Source: an uncultured Prevotella sp. (GTDB taxonomy: Bacteria; Bacteroidota; Bacteroidia; Bacteroidales; Bacteroidaceae). Taken from it: a DNA stretch of 12,975 bases. Below are positions 1-6,553 of the stretch, one piece after another (position 1 is the stretch's first letter; every line of letters begins with the position of its first letter). A program made the position numbers and the translations under genes. The DNA lies in assembly GCA_900550635.1 (NCBI GenBank), contig URSZ01000064.1, forward strand, positions 1 to 12,975, in the 5' to 3' direction. The notes under the pieces were generated by a model. The model was given only the letters and a program-made list of their open reading frames with translations, had not been told where the DNA came from and made no database searches.

Positions 1-59
1 ATGTCTGAGATATTTTAAAATAGGTCAGACATATTTTGAAATATGTGCCTTGTATTTTT
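1..59. repeat. 21-bp-period array of near-palindromes, copy A
   Basis: Three successive units start every 21 bases: a partial one at 1-17 cut by the window edge, then 18-38 and 39-59. The unit is built on AAATATGTC-N-GACATATTT. The 18-36 unit matches this palindrome with one mismatch; 39-59 is a divergent unit with GCCTTG in the centre. Positions 28-59 are identical over 32 bases to 7874-7905 (copy B). No gene is visible here; minus-strand reading frames through it give only a seven-residue-period peptide. The function is unknown: it could be an operator array, an intergenic repeat family or a degenerate mobile-element end. Confidence 0.75.
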
Positions 60-240
60 TCTTTGCTCCCATGTGGGATAAACACACTGAAAACCAGTTT
101 TCATTTTTCCGCACCGGAAAACGACAATTTCATCGACAATTTCCCCCTCCCCGTAGAGACGATGAATCGTCTCTATTATGGAAATGAAAACCATTCTGCC
201 ACGGCGTCCGTGGGCCGGCCGGTGTCTGTAATACGGGTAT
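60..240. other. gene-free stretch with small palindromes
   Basis: I see no convincing gene here; both-strand reading frames lack family features. Besides the palindrome at 155-174, it holds a perfect 6-bp hairpin CCACGG-CGT-CCGTGG at 199-213, followed at once by the 8-base palindrome GGCCGGCC at 213-220. It lies downstream of the terminator of the minus-strand operon, so it is probably untranscribed intergenic DNA. Confidence 0.5.
155..174. repeat. REP-like palindrome AGAGACGAT-GA-ATCGTCTCT
   Basis: This is a perfect 9-bp inverted repeat with a 2-base centre, preceded by GT. Palindromes with GTAGAGACG arms are, from memory, a dispersed intergenic repeat type in Bacteroidetes and some other phyla. 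Only one copy is in this window, so membership of such a family is inference. Confidence 0.5.
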
Positions 241-281
241 AAAAAAATGCAGGCATGTGTGATGTAACACACATGCCTGCA
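241..281 (-). terminator. intrinsic terminator of the sufE-end operon
   Basis: There is a 14-bp perfect stem (248-261 with 268-281) around a 6-base loop, and on the minus strand it is followed directly by seven U (241-247). It lies about 40 bases after the sufE-like stop, which fits the end of the five-gene minus-strand operon. Confidence 0.93.
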
Positions 282-321
282 CTGGTTCGTCATTTTCGGC
301 CTTTACCGGCCTCGTCTGTGT

Positions 322-759
322 TTACGCCTGCCCGTCCTTTGCCTTGAACGCCATGGCATAAGCACGCATTTGTTTCAGCATGGCCAGGAGACCGTTGCTG
401 CGCGTTGGCGAGAGGTGCTCTCGCAGGCCTATCTTCTCGATGAAGTACAGGTCGGCGTCCAGTATCTCGTCGGGAGTGTGCCCCGAAAGCACACGGATGA
501 GGAGCGTTACTATACCTTTTACTATAAGTGCGTCGCTTTCGGCGCGAAAGTAAAGGCGGCCTTCCTTTTCGTCGCACACGAGCCACACGCGGCTCTGGCA
601 GCCGTCTATCAGGTTCTGCTCCACCTTGTCGGAATCAGGAAGCGGTTCCGTCTCTCCGCCCATGTCGATGAGCAGCTGGTAACGGTCCATCCAGTCGTCC
701 AGGCCGGAGAACTCTTCGATTATTTCGTCTTGTATTTCGTTTATTGTTTGCATAGACAT
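322..759 (-). CDS. sufE: SufE family Fe-S cluster assembly / sulfur acceptor protein
   Basis: A 145-residue protein of usual SufE length. Family knowledge: SufE takes persulfide sulfur from the cysteine desulfurase SufS and passes it to the SufB scaffold in the cytoplasm. Seen here: an N-terminal helix region with F-x-x-LDDWMDRYQ-LLIDMG, then the active-site loop D-GCQSRVW with the sulfur-accepting Cys54, and a C-terminal helix rich in SufE-like positions (GLREHLSPTRSNGL). Two ATGs sit at the start (residues 1 and 3); I chose the first, 7 bases after the stop of the upstream M28 gene, which implies one transcript. The suf genes themselves are not in the window, so its partner must lie elsewhere. 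It is the last gene before the terminator at 241-281. Confidence 0.93.
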   Translation of the reverse strand: MSMQTINEIQDEIIEEFSGLDDWMDRYQLLIDMGGETEPLPDSDKVEQNLIDGCQSRVWLVCDEKEGRLYFRAESDALIVKGIVTLLIRVLSGHTPDEILDADLYFIEKIGLREHLSPTRSNGLLAMLKQMRAYAMAFKAKDGQA

Positions 760-766
760 ATAGCTT

Positions 767-1795
767 TCATTCGTTGTAAATTAACTGTAGCATGGTCTGG
801 CCCACGGCCTCGAGCGTGTTGCGGTCGATGTTGGCCGGCGTATCGTTCACCGTGTGCCACGTAGGGCCGAAGCTGCTCCCCGCGTAGTTGGGATAATAAG
901 GAATTACCGTTATGGCAGGAATGCTGGCAATGCGGATAAGCGACAGATGATCGTCGGTTACGTATCCTCCGGGCTGTTTTGGGAACATGCTCCCGTAGCC
1001 GGCCTCCTCGGCAGCCGCCCACACTTTGGCAACTACGCCGGGAGCCAAACGCGCCGAGAATCCTTCCTGATAAAACAGCGCCCCCTTGCCGCCAACCATG
1101 TCGAGGTTTACGGCGTAGGCGGGGCGGTAATCGGCAAAAGGCAGGTTGGCCGCGAAGTATTGCGAGCCGAGGCACCAGCTGTTGGACATGTCGCCGGGGT
1201 AGTTGCTTTCGTCCCATTGGGCAACGCCGTAGTCTTCGGCGTCGAAGCACACGAAGTCAACGCCGACGGAAGGCTTGTCTTCCATAAGCGCCCTGGCCAG
1301 CTCGAGCATTACTGCCACGCCGCTTGCGCCGTCGTTGGCTGCGAGCACGGGAGTCTTGTGGTTATTTTCGTCGGGGTCGTTGTCGGCCCAGGGGCGGCTG
1401 TCCCAGTGGGCCGACACGAGAATGCGGCGTTTTGCAGTCGTATCGGTCGAAGCAAAGATGTTCATGCATTTCAGCGTTGTGCCGTTGTATGCCTTAAGCT
1501 CCATTTTCTGCTCGGTTACCGCAAGCCCGAGGGCTTTGAAGCGCGACACTATGTACTGCCCGCAGCGCTCGTGTGCTTCGGTGTTGGGCACGCGCGGCCC
1601 AAAGGCACATTGCGCCTCGATGTGGGCATACGCGCTGTCGGCATTGAACAGCATAACGCTTACCGTGTCCTTCTCGGGAACAGTTTTGCTTGGTTTATCC
1701 GAACAAGACAGGAATGCGCCGGGCAAGACGGCTAAAATAGCCGCAACTGCCGCAATGGATACTAATAATTTGAGGGATTTTCCGGATTTTCTCAT
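767..1795 (-). CDS. M28 family zinc peptidase / glutaminyl-peptide cyclotransferase-like lipoprotein
   Basis: A 342-residue protein. The N-terminus is a lipoprotein signal (KSGKSLK, hydrophobic residues 9-28, lipobox AFLSC with Cys31), so it should be anchored in the envelope. Seen motifs: SAHWDSRPWAD (His130), AANDGASG (Asp155), FDAEDYG (Glu187, Asp188), LDMVG (Asp232) and WHTVNDT (His314), the ordered zinc and acid residues of the M28 fold. The SAHWDSRPWAD and DAEDYG forms are those of bacterial glutaminyl-cyclase-like members, which turn N-terminal Gln into pyroglutamate; plain aminopeptidase activity is the alternative. It sits 61 bases after the C26/M19 fusion gene and 7 bases before sufE. 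In Bacteroidetes, periplasmic proteins often begin with Gln after signal cleavage, which would suit a cyclase. Confidence 0.88.
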   Translation of the reverse strand: MRKSGKSLKLLVSIAAVAAILAVLPGAFLSCSDKPSKTVPEKDTVSVMLFNADSAYAHIEAQCAFGPRVPNTEAHERCGQYIVSRFKALGLAVTEQKMELKAYNGTTLKCMNIFASTDTTAKRRILVSAHWDSRPWADNDPDENNHKTPVLAANDGASGVAVMLELARALMEDKPSVGVDFVCFDAEDYGVAQWDESNYPGDMSNSWCLGSQYFAANLPFADYRPAYAVNLDMVGGKGALFYQEGFSARLAPGVVAKVWAAAEEAGYGSMFPKQPGGYVTDDHLSLIRIASIPAITVIPYYPNYAGSSFGPTWHTVNDTPANIDRNTLEAVGQTMLQLIYNE

Positions 1796-1824
1796 TTGTG
1801 ATTTTGTTATTGTAACGTTTCTGT

Positions 1825-1842
1825 GCTTGCTTCAAGGCAAGC
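1825..1842 (-). other. small hairpin between two operon genes
   Basis: A perfect 6-bp stem GCTTGC / GCAAGC with a 6-base loop lies in the 61-base gap between the C26/M19 and M28 genes. There is no U tract, so it is unlikely to terminate; it could be a processing or mRNA-stability element, or chance. Confidence 0.4.
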
Positions 1843-1856
1843 GTGCGTCCGTTTTC

Positions 1857-3644
1857 TCATGCGTCCGCAGCCGCGTCCTGCACCTGCTGCATTACGCGCA
1901 GGAAATTGCCTCCCCAAATAAGGCTGAGGTCGTTTTCGCTGTATCTTTTGCGCAAGAGCAGGCGCGTTATGTTAATCATTTCGGAGGCCGAGGCTATTCC
2001 GGGCACGCCGCCGTCGCCGTCGAAGTCGGAACCTATTCCCACGTGCTCCACTCCGGCCACGGCAATCATATGCTCGAGGTGTTCCATGGCGTCGAGCAGT
2101 GTGGCCGTGCCTTCTTCGCGCAGGAATCCCTTGTAGAAAGTAACTTGCGCCACACCGCCCTTGCGTGCAAGGGCACGCAGCTGGTCGTCGGTAAGGTTGC
2201 GCGGATGGTTGCAAAGGGCCTGCGATGAGGAATGCGAGCAAACTATAGGAAGGTTACTTATCTCTATTGCGTCGTAAAAGCTCTTTTCACCGCCATGTGA
2301 GAGGTCCACCATCATTCCGGTGCGGTTCATCTCGCGTATTACCTTCTCGCCGAACGGGCTTACGCCGTTGTGCTCGTTTTCTGTCTTGGAAGCCGAATCG
2401 CAAATGTCATTGTCGCCGTTATGGCAGAGAGTCATGTAAACAACTCCCTTGCGGCGGAAACGTTCCACGTTGCTTATGTCGCGGCCTATGGCGTAGCCGT
2501 TTTCTATTCCTTTCATTATGGCGTGCTTTCCCTCGCGTTTCAGCGCATAAAGGTCATGCGGCGTGCGGGCAAGCTCTACGCCCTGCGCTTCTTCCACCAT
2601 TTTGTCTATACGTGCGAGTATGTCGTCCGCCTTGGCCGTGGCTGCGGCCAGGGAAGCCTCGTCGCGTGCGCCTTGCGGCAGATAAGCCACCATAATCGAG
2701 GAATCCAGGCCGCCTTCTTCCATCTTGTGCAAATCAACAAGCACCTGCGGGTCGCGGCTCGAGAAGTTTATGTTCCGGTCAAAGAACATGGGTGTGTCGC
2801 AATGGGTGTCGAGCGTGAGGTTACGTTCGTGAAAACGACGCGCTGCCCTGTAATTTGCCGCTTCTCCTACAATCCACTTGAAAAGAGGCTGCATGGAGCT
2901 GTCGCCTGCGGGAGCAAAGCATTCCGGGTGCCATTGCACACCCAGTACAGACTTGTATTCCGTGCTTTCCACGGCTTCTATCACGCCGTCGGGCGCAATG
3001 GCCGAGACTTTTAGCCTGCTTCCCGGCTTGCTTACGGCCTGGTGGTGAAATGAATTGACACGCAGGTGCGGAGTGCCGAATATTTTATGCACAAGCGAGC
3101 CTTCTTCGAGACTTACCGTGTGAGTGGGCACATGACGTGCCGCCTGCTGCGAATGTTTCAACAGTTTTTCGGGCGCAGGATACTGTGTTCCCAAATCCTG
3201 TAAGACTTCGCCGCCCAAAGCTGCGGCGAGCACCTGTATTCCGCGGCAAATGCCGAGCATGGGTATCTGGCGGTCGTAGGCCAGGCGCGCCAGGAGCAGC
3301 TCGCCTGCGTCGCGCTCGCCGTTTATGCTGCCCAGCCCGGGCAGCGGTTGCTCGCCGAGAAAAAGGGGGTTGATGTCGCCGCCGCCCGAAAAGACTATGG
3401 CGTCCACGCGGTCGAGCGCCGAAAGGATTACTTGCGCATTATCCGTGGGCGGAAGCACTACGGGAACGCCTCCTGCCTGCTCAATGCTCAGGTAGTAGCC
3501 TTTGGCCAGTTCGCAGCCTTTATCGCCGAAGTTTCCCGTTACGGCAATTAACGGCCGCGGCTCATGGTCTGGAAAACTGCCGTTGAGCTTGCGGTAGCAT
3601 GCCCCGATGTCGAAGGCTTCCTCCTGCCCGTAACGATTTTCCAT
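1857..3644 (-). CDS. fused gamma-glutamyl hydrolase-like (C26) and membrane-dipeptidase-like (M19) enzyme
   Basis: A 595-residue two-domain protein with no signal peptide, so probably cytoplasmic. Domain 1 (about 30-260) is a class I glutamine amidotransferase of the C26 type: FSGGGDINP at 85-93, nucleophile elbow GICRGIQ with Cys133, and VQWHPE with His239 and Glu241, completing the triad. Relatives hydrolyse gamma-glutamyl bonds (for example PuuD). Domain 2 (about 272-590) is a peptidase M19 (renal dipeptidase) domain: THCDTP (His281, Asp283), the bridging Glu381 in GIENG, DLSHGG (His450), CSHSSS (His471) and GSDFDG (Asp540), so every metal and catalytic position appears present. Separate proteins are usual; the fusion suggests that a gamma-glutamyl cut and a dipeptide cut act in succession. 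The substrate is not known. It begins 11 bases after the DUF4491 gene within the operon. Confidence 0.93.
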   Translation of the reverse strand: MENRYGQEEAFDIGACYRKLNGSFPDHEPRPLIAVTGNFGDKGCELAKGYYLSIEQAGGVPVVLPPTDNAQVILSALDRVDAIVFSGGGDINPLFLGEQPLPGLGSINGERDAGELLLARLAYDRQIPMLGICRGIQVLAAALGGEVLQDLGTQYPAPEKLLKHSQQAARHVPTHTVSLEEGSLVHKIFGTPHLRVNSFHHQAVSKPGSRLKVSAIAPDGVIEAVESTEYKSVLGVQWHPECFAPAGDSSMQPLFKWIVGEAANYRAARRFHERNLTLDTHCDTPMFFDRNINFSSRDPQVLVDLHKMEEGGLDSSIMVAYLPQGARDEASLAAATAKADDILARIDKMVEEAQGVELARTPHDLYALKREGKHAIMKGIENGYAIGRDISNVERFRRKGVVYMTLCHNGDNDICDSASKTENEHNGVSPFGEKVIREMNRTGMMVDLSHGGEKSFYDAIEISNLPIVCSHSSSQALCNHPRNLTDDQLRALARKGGVAQVTFYKGFLREEGTATLLDAMEHLEHMIAVAGVEHVGIGSDFDGDGGVPGIASASEMINITRLLLRKRYSENDLSLIWGGNFLRVMQQVQDAAADA

Positions 3645-3655
3645 GCCTTGTGTTG

Positions 3656-3949
3656 TTAATATTTCCTTTTAGGGTTTTTGGGGAACCAGCCTTTCAACAC
3701 TCTCTGCCTCTGTTCGAACAGTTCTTTTATCGACCAGAAAGCCGAGAACGCCGTTACTCCCAACATGGAACTCACAACGATGTCCTCCACGAGCATTGCG
3801 GCGGCCAGCGCTGCCAGCCCGCCCAGCAGGAATATCCACCACGGCTTCACGCCAAAGTAGTATTCGGTTTTTATGACTATGGGGTGAAACAGGCCTATTA
3901 TTAAAAATGTGAACGCGCCTATTATGAGTCCTTCAAAGTAGAGTTCCAT
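3656..3949 (-). CDS. DUF4491 family small membrane protein
   Basis: A 97-residue protein that matches my memory of the DUF4491 family, found in Bacteroidetes and gut Firmicutes. Three hydrophobic segments are visible: about 6-22 (ending FHPIVIK), 38-56 and 58-74, followed by a basic tail KNPKRKY. The GLFHPIVIKTEYYFG and KPWWIFLL stretches are the recognisable parts. No function is known for the family. It lies 12 bases after the Lrp-like gene and 11 bases before the fused peptidase, so it is cotranscribed; a membrane partner for the regulator or peptidase is possible but unproven. Confidence 0.82.
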   Translation of the reverse strand: MELYFEGLIIGAFTFLIIGLFHPIVIKTEYYFGVKPWWIFLLGGLAALAAAMLVEDIVVSSMLGVTAFSAFWSIKELFEQRQRVLKGWFPKNPKRKY

Positions 3950-3961
3950 ATTATTTGTTTA

Positions 3962-4435
3962 TTACTCATATTCTATGAGCAGCGGTTTGTTTATGCTTTG
4001 TTCGAGCGAGATGAGTGTTTCGGTGGATATTACGCCCGCTATTTTCTGTATCTGGTGGTTGAGCAGCACCATGAGGTGCGCGTTGTCGCGCGCGTACAGT
4101 TTGACGAGCATGGTGTACGGCCCTGTGGTGAAATGGCATTCCACTATCTCGGGTATTTTGTTCAGCTGGTCTACAACGCTCTGGTATCTCGAGCCGCGGT
4201 CGAGCGATATTCCCACATAGGTGCACGTGCTGTAGCCCACGCACTGCGGGCTTACGTCGTAGCGCGAACCGGTTATCACGCCGCCTTCTATCATGCGCAG
4301 CACCCTTTGGTGCACTGCCGCGCGCGACATGTTGCAAACCTTGGCAACGTCCTTGAGTGGCACGCGCGCGTCGCGGGCTATTATACTGAGAATCTTCTTG
4401 TCGTTGTTATCAATTTTCTTCTGTTTCGTTTTCAT
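3962..4435 (-). CDS. Lrp/AsnC family transcriptional regulator
   Basis: A 157-residue protein of normal Lrp/AsnC length. The N-terminal winged helix-turn-helix (about 9-60) opens with IDNNDKKILSIIARDARVPL, and the recognition helix is MSRAAVHQRVLRM (36-48). The C-terminal RAM/effector domain spans about 68-145, with TGPYTMLVKLYARDNAHL. The family senses amino acids and often controls the adjacent operon and itself. As first gene of the operon, behind a promoter-like box at 4492-4499, it probably regulates the downstream peptidases and sufE. The start is the first ATG, followed by a lysine-rich MKTKQKK. It has no extra domain and all usual regions are present. Confidence 0.93.
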   Translation of the reverse strand: MKTKQKKIDNNDKKILSIIARDARVPLKDVAKVCNMSRAAVHQRVLRMIEGGVITGSRYDVSPQCVGYSTCTYVGISLDRGSRYQSVVDQLNKIPEIVECHFTTGPYTMLVKLYARDNAHLMVLLNHQIQKIAGVISTETLISLEQSINKPLLIEYE

Positions 4436-4491
4436 GGTTACATTTTTTTTGTTTTGCCGGTTGTTCTATTTGTTTTGAATTCATAATAACG

Positions 4492-4499
4492 CAAAGTTA
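4492..4499 (-). promoter_or_regulatory. promoter -7 box of the lrp-like operon
   Basis: Read on the minus strand it is TAACTTTG, matching the Bacteroidetes -7 consensus TAnnTTTG. About 19 bases upstream is a T-rich TTTTTG stretch that could serve as the -33 element. The distance to the ATG at 4435 is about 56 bases. Confidence 0.7.
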
Positions 4500-4559
4500 T
4501 ACTTTTTTGTCAACAAAAAGGGCTTCTTCCAAAAAATAATTGCACTTCTTTACATAAAG

Positions 4560-4620
4560 AGCACCGCTTTTTGGCAGAAAACTTAGCATTTTGAAAGTTT
4601 CGTACTTAAAAAGCGGTGCT
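4560..4620. repeat. inverted pair of AGCACCGCTTTTT elements upstream of the lrp-like gene
   Basis: The 13-base arms at 4560-4572 and 4608-4620 are perfect inverted copies, separated by 35 bases. Each arm is itself part of a near-palindrome (core AAAAGC-GGT-GCTTTT at the right arm). They lie about 60-125 bases upstream of the lrp-like promoter, with centres about 50 bases apart, close to five helical turns. This could be a pair of regulator sites as well as a terminator structure. Confidence 0.6.
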
Positions 4621-4625
4621 TTTTT
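4608..4625 (-). terminator. short intrinsic terminator after the HU-smalltalk unit
   Basis: The minus strand reads AAAAAGC-ACC-GCTTTTT, a 7-bp A/T-rich hairpin with U and A tracts on its two sides, 26 bases after the smalltalk stop. Its symmetry means it could work on either strand. Only two G-C pairs make it weak unless the outer 13-bp pairing also forms. Confidence 0.6.
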
Positions 4626-4651
4626 CAATCAGAGCGGTTTGGCTTCACGCC

Positions 4652-4750
4652 TCAGGCCATCTTGCAGCCGGCAAACACGCCCGACAGGGCAGTGAGCACG
4701 GCTATGGCGGCCTGGATGATTAGCGAGATGAGTTGCTTTTTAGATTTCAT
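4652..4750 (-). CDS. smalltalk-type small peptide
   Basis: A 32-residue reading frame from ATG (4748-4750) to TGA (4652-4654). The sequence begins MKSKKQLISLII and continues QAAIAVLTALSG, then VFAGCKMA. The layout of a basic start, one hydrophobic helix with IAVLTAL, and a terminal Gly-Cys stretch is that of the Bacteroidales 'smalltalk' proteins, typically encoded next to HU-like genes. It follows the HU-like gene by 89 bases and precedes the terminator at 4608-4625. It is probably membrane-inserted; no function is established to my knowledge. Confidence 0.85.
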   Translation of the reverse strand: MKSKKQLISLIIQAAIAVLTALSGVFAGCKMA

Positions 4751-4839
4751 GGCATTAAGGTATTGGTTTCACTTAGGTTTGGTATTCGTTTCAAGGCAGG
4801 CCGCCTGGGCTATGCCGGCGGCCTTGCCGTTCGGAAGTC

Positions 4840-5280
4840 TCAGGCGTCGGCGTCCTCGCCAGTCCCGGGTTCGCCCGTTTGAGTGTCGCCGCTGTTGCCC
4901 ACGGCCTTGAACTTGACGTTCTTGTGGCCTATCATGAGGTCGCTGCGCATTTTGGAGCTTCTCACGAACCGTACCATGACGCGCTCTATGTTGGCGGTGG
5001 TGAACTCCTCCTTGGTGTCGGTGCCTTTCGACTTGAGCGTGACGTGGAACGAACCCAAATCGCCGAACCTCACCGAGCGTCCCGCCTGAAGCGCAATTAT
5101 TATCTGTTCCTCGAGTGCCGAGAGCACGGCCTTGATGTCGTGCACCGTCACGGTACACTCGCGGCTTATGTTTTCGGCAATGTCGTCGAGGGTCATATAT
5201 TCGGAGGTGTATACCTGCGAATAAAACTTTACGGTCCCGTCCTTGGGATTCCTGCGCTGGATTACATCAAAATTAATCAT
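4840..5280 (-). CDS. HU-like (IHF/HU family) DNA-binding protein
   Basis: A 146-residue member of the Bacteroidetes HU-related family, longer than classical 90-residue HU. The beginning, MINFDVIQRRNPKDGTVKFY, is the added N-terminal strand region seen in this family. The HU fold follows: a helical part at about 30-66 (LDDIAENISRECTVTVHDIK), then GRSVRFGDLGSFHV (68-80), the family signature, and the flexible arm region to about 125. The tail 127-146 (GNSGDTQTGEPG, then acidic) is low-complexity, Gly/Thr/Asp/Glu rich and probably disordered. It is expected to bend and package DNA. It is transcribed from the promoter near 5383-5390 and followed by the smalltalk gene. Confidence 0.93.
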   Translation of the reverse strand: MINFDVIQRRNPKDGTVKFYSQVYTSEYMTLDDIAENISRECTVTVHDIKAVLSALEEQIIIALQAGRSVRFGDLGSFHVTLKSKGTDTKEEFTTANIERVMVRFVRSSKMRSDLMIGHKNVKFKAVGNSGDTQTGEPGTGEDADA

Positions 5281-5350
5281 GGCTTTCCTGTTTTTTAAAG
5301 GTTAGTTTTTAAGTATTATAATTATTGTGCTCACCCTTTGGCCGGCAGGG

Positions 5351-5366
5351 CGGGGAGCCGTCCCCG
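5351..5366 (-). other. GC-rich hairpin in the HU-like 5' leader
   Basis: A perfect 6-bp stem CGGGGA / TCCCCG with a 4-base loop lies between the predicted transcription start (about 5376) and the ATG at 5280. In an otherwise AT-rich leader of about 95 bases it could shield or stabilise the mRNA. No known riboswitch is recognised. Confidence 0.5.
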
Positions 5367-5382
5367 TGTCAACGTTGCAATG

Positions 5383-5390
5383 CAAAGATA
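5383..5390 (-). promoter_or_regulatory. promoter -7 box of the HU-like gene
   Basis: The minus-strand sequence TATCTTTG, followed by CA, is an exact TAnnTTTG box. No clean TTTG -33 box is visible at the usual 19-21 base spacing, so strength cannot be judged. It leaves a leader of about 95 bases. Confidence 0.75.
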
Positions 5391-5498
5391 CAATGCCGCT
5401 AAGGCGGGTGACTGTTTTTGTCTGCGGCGGGAGGCATACCGAGGTGTTTGTTTTGTATTTAAAATGTTATGTTCCAATGATTACGCATGAATTTTAAC

Positions 5499-5540
5499 AA
5501 ATAAGGTTGTTCCATGAATATTCGTGGAACAACCTTATTT
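5499..5540 (-). terminator. 16-bp-stem terminator after the methyltransferase gene
   Basis: The perfect arms AAATAAGGTTGTTCCA (5499-5514) and its complement (5525-5540) enclose a 10-base centre, 29 bases after the methyltransferase stop. The ends A/T: the stem finishes in TTATTT on either strand, so it could stop transcription in both directions. It marks the left edge of the AT-rich restriction-modification segment. Confidence 0.8.
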
Positions 5541-5569
5541 GGAAGATATAAGGACGGGTTAAATGCGGG

Positions 5570-6547
5570 TTACATATTGGTATTGTAAGTTATTTGCGGT
5601 CGGTCGGTTTGTGCAAGGCACGCTTGTGTGGCTGCAAGGTTAAAAATACCGGTATTATTGCTTATGTACTGTTGTATGGCAGTTGCAACAAATTTTCCAA
5701 GCATTACCGGAACGGCGTTTCCTATCATTTGCTCCATGTCGCTTTTCCCGCCTGTGAAAATGAAATTCTCGGGAAATGTCTGCACCATACTGCGCTCCTT
5801 TGTAGTTAAAGGCCTGATGCCTTCTAGACTTTGTACAGGGTCGTTTGAATGTATTTCATAACCGCTTGGCACGGGACGGTTTACCCCCCGTATTGTAGGG
5901 CTGGGTTCATCAACACTGAAAATCCCCCTCCTGCTATAGCTCCTTGGATGCCTGTAATAATAATCGAAACCAATCTTTCCTCCAAAATATTCTCTTACGG
6001 TCATTTCCTTTGGCGAAAGCTTTTTTTCTAAAGTTTCAAGTATGAAATCATCTGAATCACCCATGTGTCCAACCATGATGAACCGTTTCCTCCTTTGCGG
6101 GACACCGCATTGAGCCGCATTGAGGACTGTTTGAGTCATCCCATAACCTGCCTGCTTGAAGATGGTGCGGGCGACGGTGAGTTTTGTGGATTTTGTTATT
6201 GTGGAAACGTTTTCCATTACAAACCACGATGGCTTAAGCGTTGATATGATTTTGGCAAATGAAACTGTCAAGTCACCCCTGCCATTGTTTTCATCCCTTT
6301 TTCCTGCGCTGCTGAAGTCTTGGCATGGCGGCCCGCCAATGATAATGTCAGGATGGAATGCAGCGATGTGTCTTGCCGCGTTTTTCTCGTCAGACAAATC
6401 CACGTTGAATATGGGGTGTGCGAAATTAGCCTCATATACGGCTATGGCCGGTTGCCAGTTGTCATAAGCCGCAACCACATCGAAGCCAGCTTCTTCAAAC
6501 CCTAAGCTGAGGCCACCGCATCCGCTGAACAAATCTACTGCTCTCAT
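5570..6547 (-). CDS. DNA (cytosine-5) methyltransferase of a type II restriction-modification system
   Basis: A 325-residue C5-methyltransferase of normal length for a single-domain type II enzyme. The ordered motifs are intact: I DLFSGCGGLSLGFE (5-18, AdoMet binding), IV GGPPCQDFS (71-79, catalytic Cys75), VI ENV (112-114), VIII QRRKRF (151-156), a variable target-recognition region at about 190-245, IX RPLTTKERSMVQTFP (245-259) and X IGNAVP (275-280). It should methylate C5 of a cytosine in a short target. With a HindVP-like endonuclease next door, the HindV target GRCGYC is a reasonable guess, not shown by the sequence. The ATG is 6 bases after the endonuclease stop, so translation is likely coupled. 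The gene is visibly more AT-rich than the flanking operons, suggesting transfer. Confidence 0.95.
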   Translation of the reverse strand: MRAVDLFSGCGGLSLGFEEAGFDVVAAYDNWQPAIAVYEANFAHPIFNVDLSDEKNAARHIAAFHPDIIIGGPPCQDFSSAGKRDENNGRGDLTVSFAKIISTLKPSWFVMENVSTITKSTKLTVARTIFKQAGYGMTQTVLNAAQCGVPQRRKRFIMVGHMGDSDDFILETLEKKLSPKEMTVREYFGGKIGFDYYYRHPRSYSRRGIFSVDEPSPTIRGVNRPVPSGYEIHSNDPVQSLEGIRPLTTKERSMVQTFPENFIFTGGKSDMEQMIGNAVPVMLGKFVATAIQQYISNNTGIFNLAATQACLAQTDRPQITYNTNM

Positions 6548-6553
6548 ATGTTC

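Noticed and set aside
854..1735. 293-residue plus-strand frame
   Set aside because: It is antisense to the M28 gene, has no family features, and the minus-strand frame has a signal peptide and full metal-site set.
1275..2228. 317-residue plus-strand frame spanning two genes
   Set aside because: It crosses the M28 and C26/M19 genes in antisense and has no recognisable domain; it results from GC-rich codon shadows.
2370..3014. 214-residue plus-strand frame
   Set aside because: It lies wholly within the C26/M19 gene on the other strand, where both active sites are intact.
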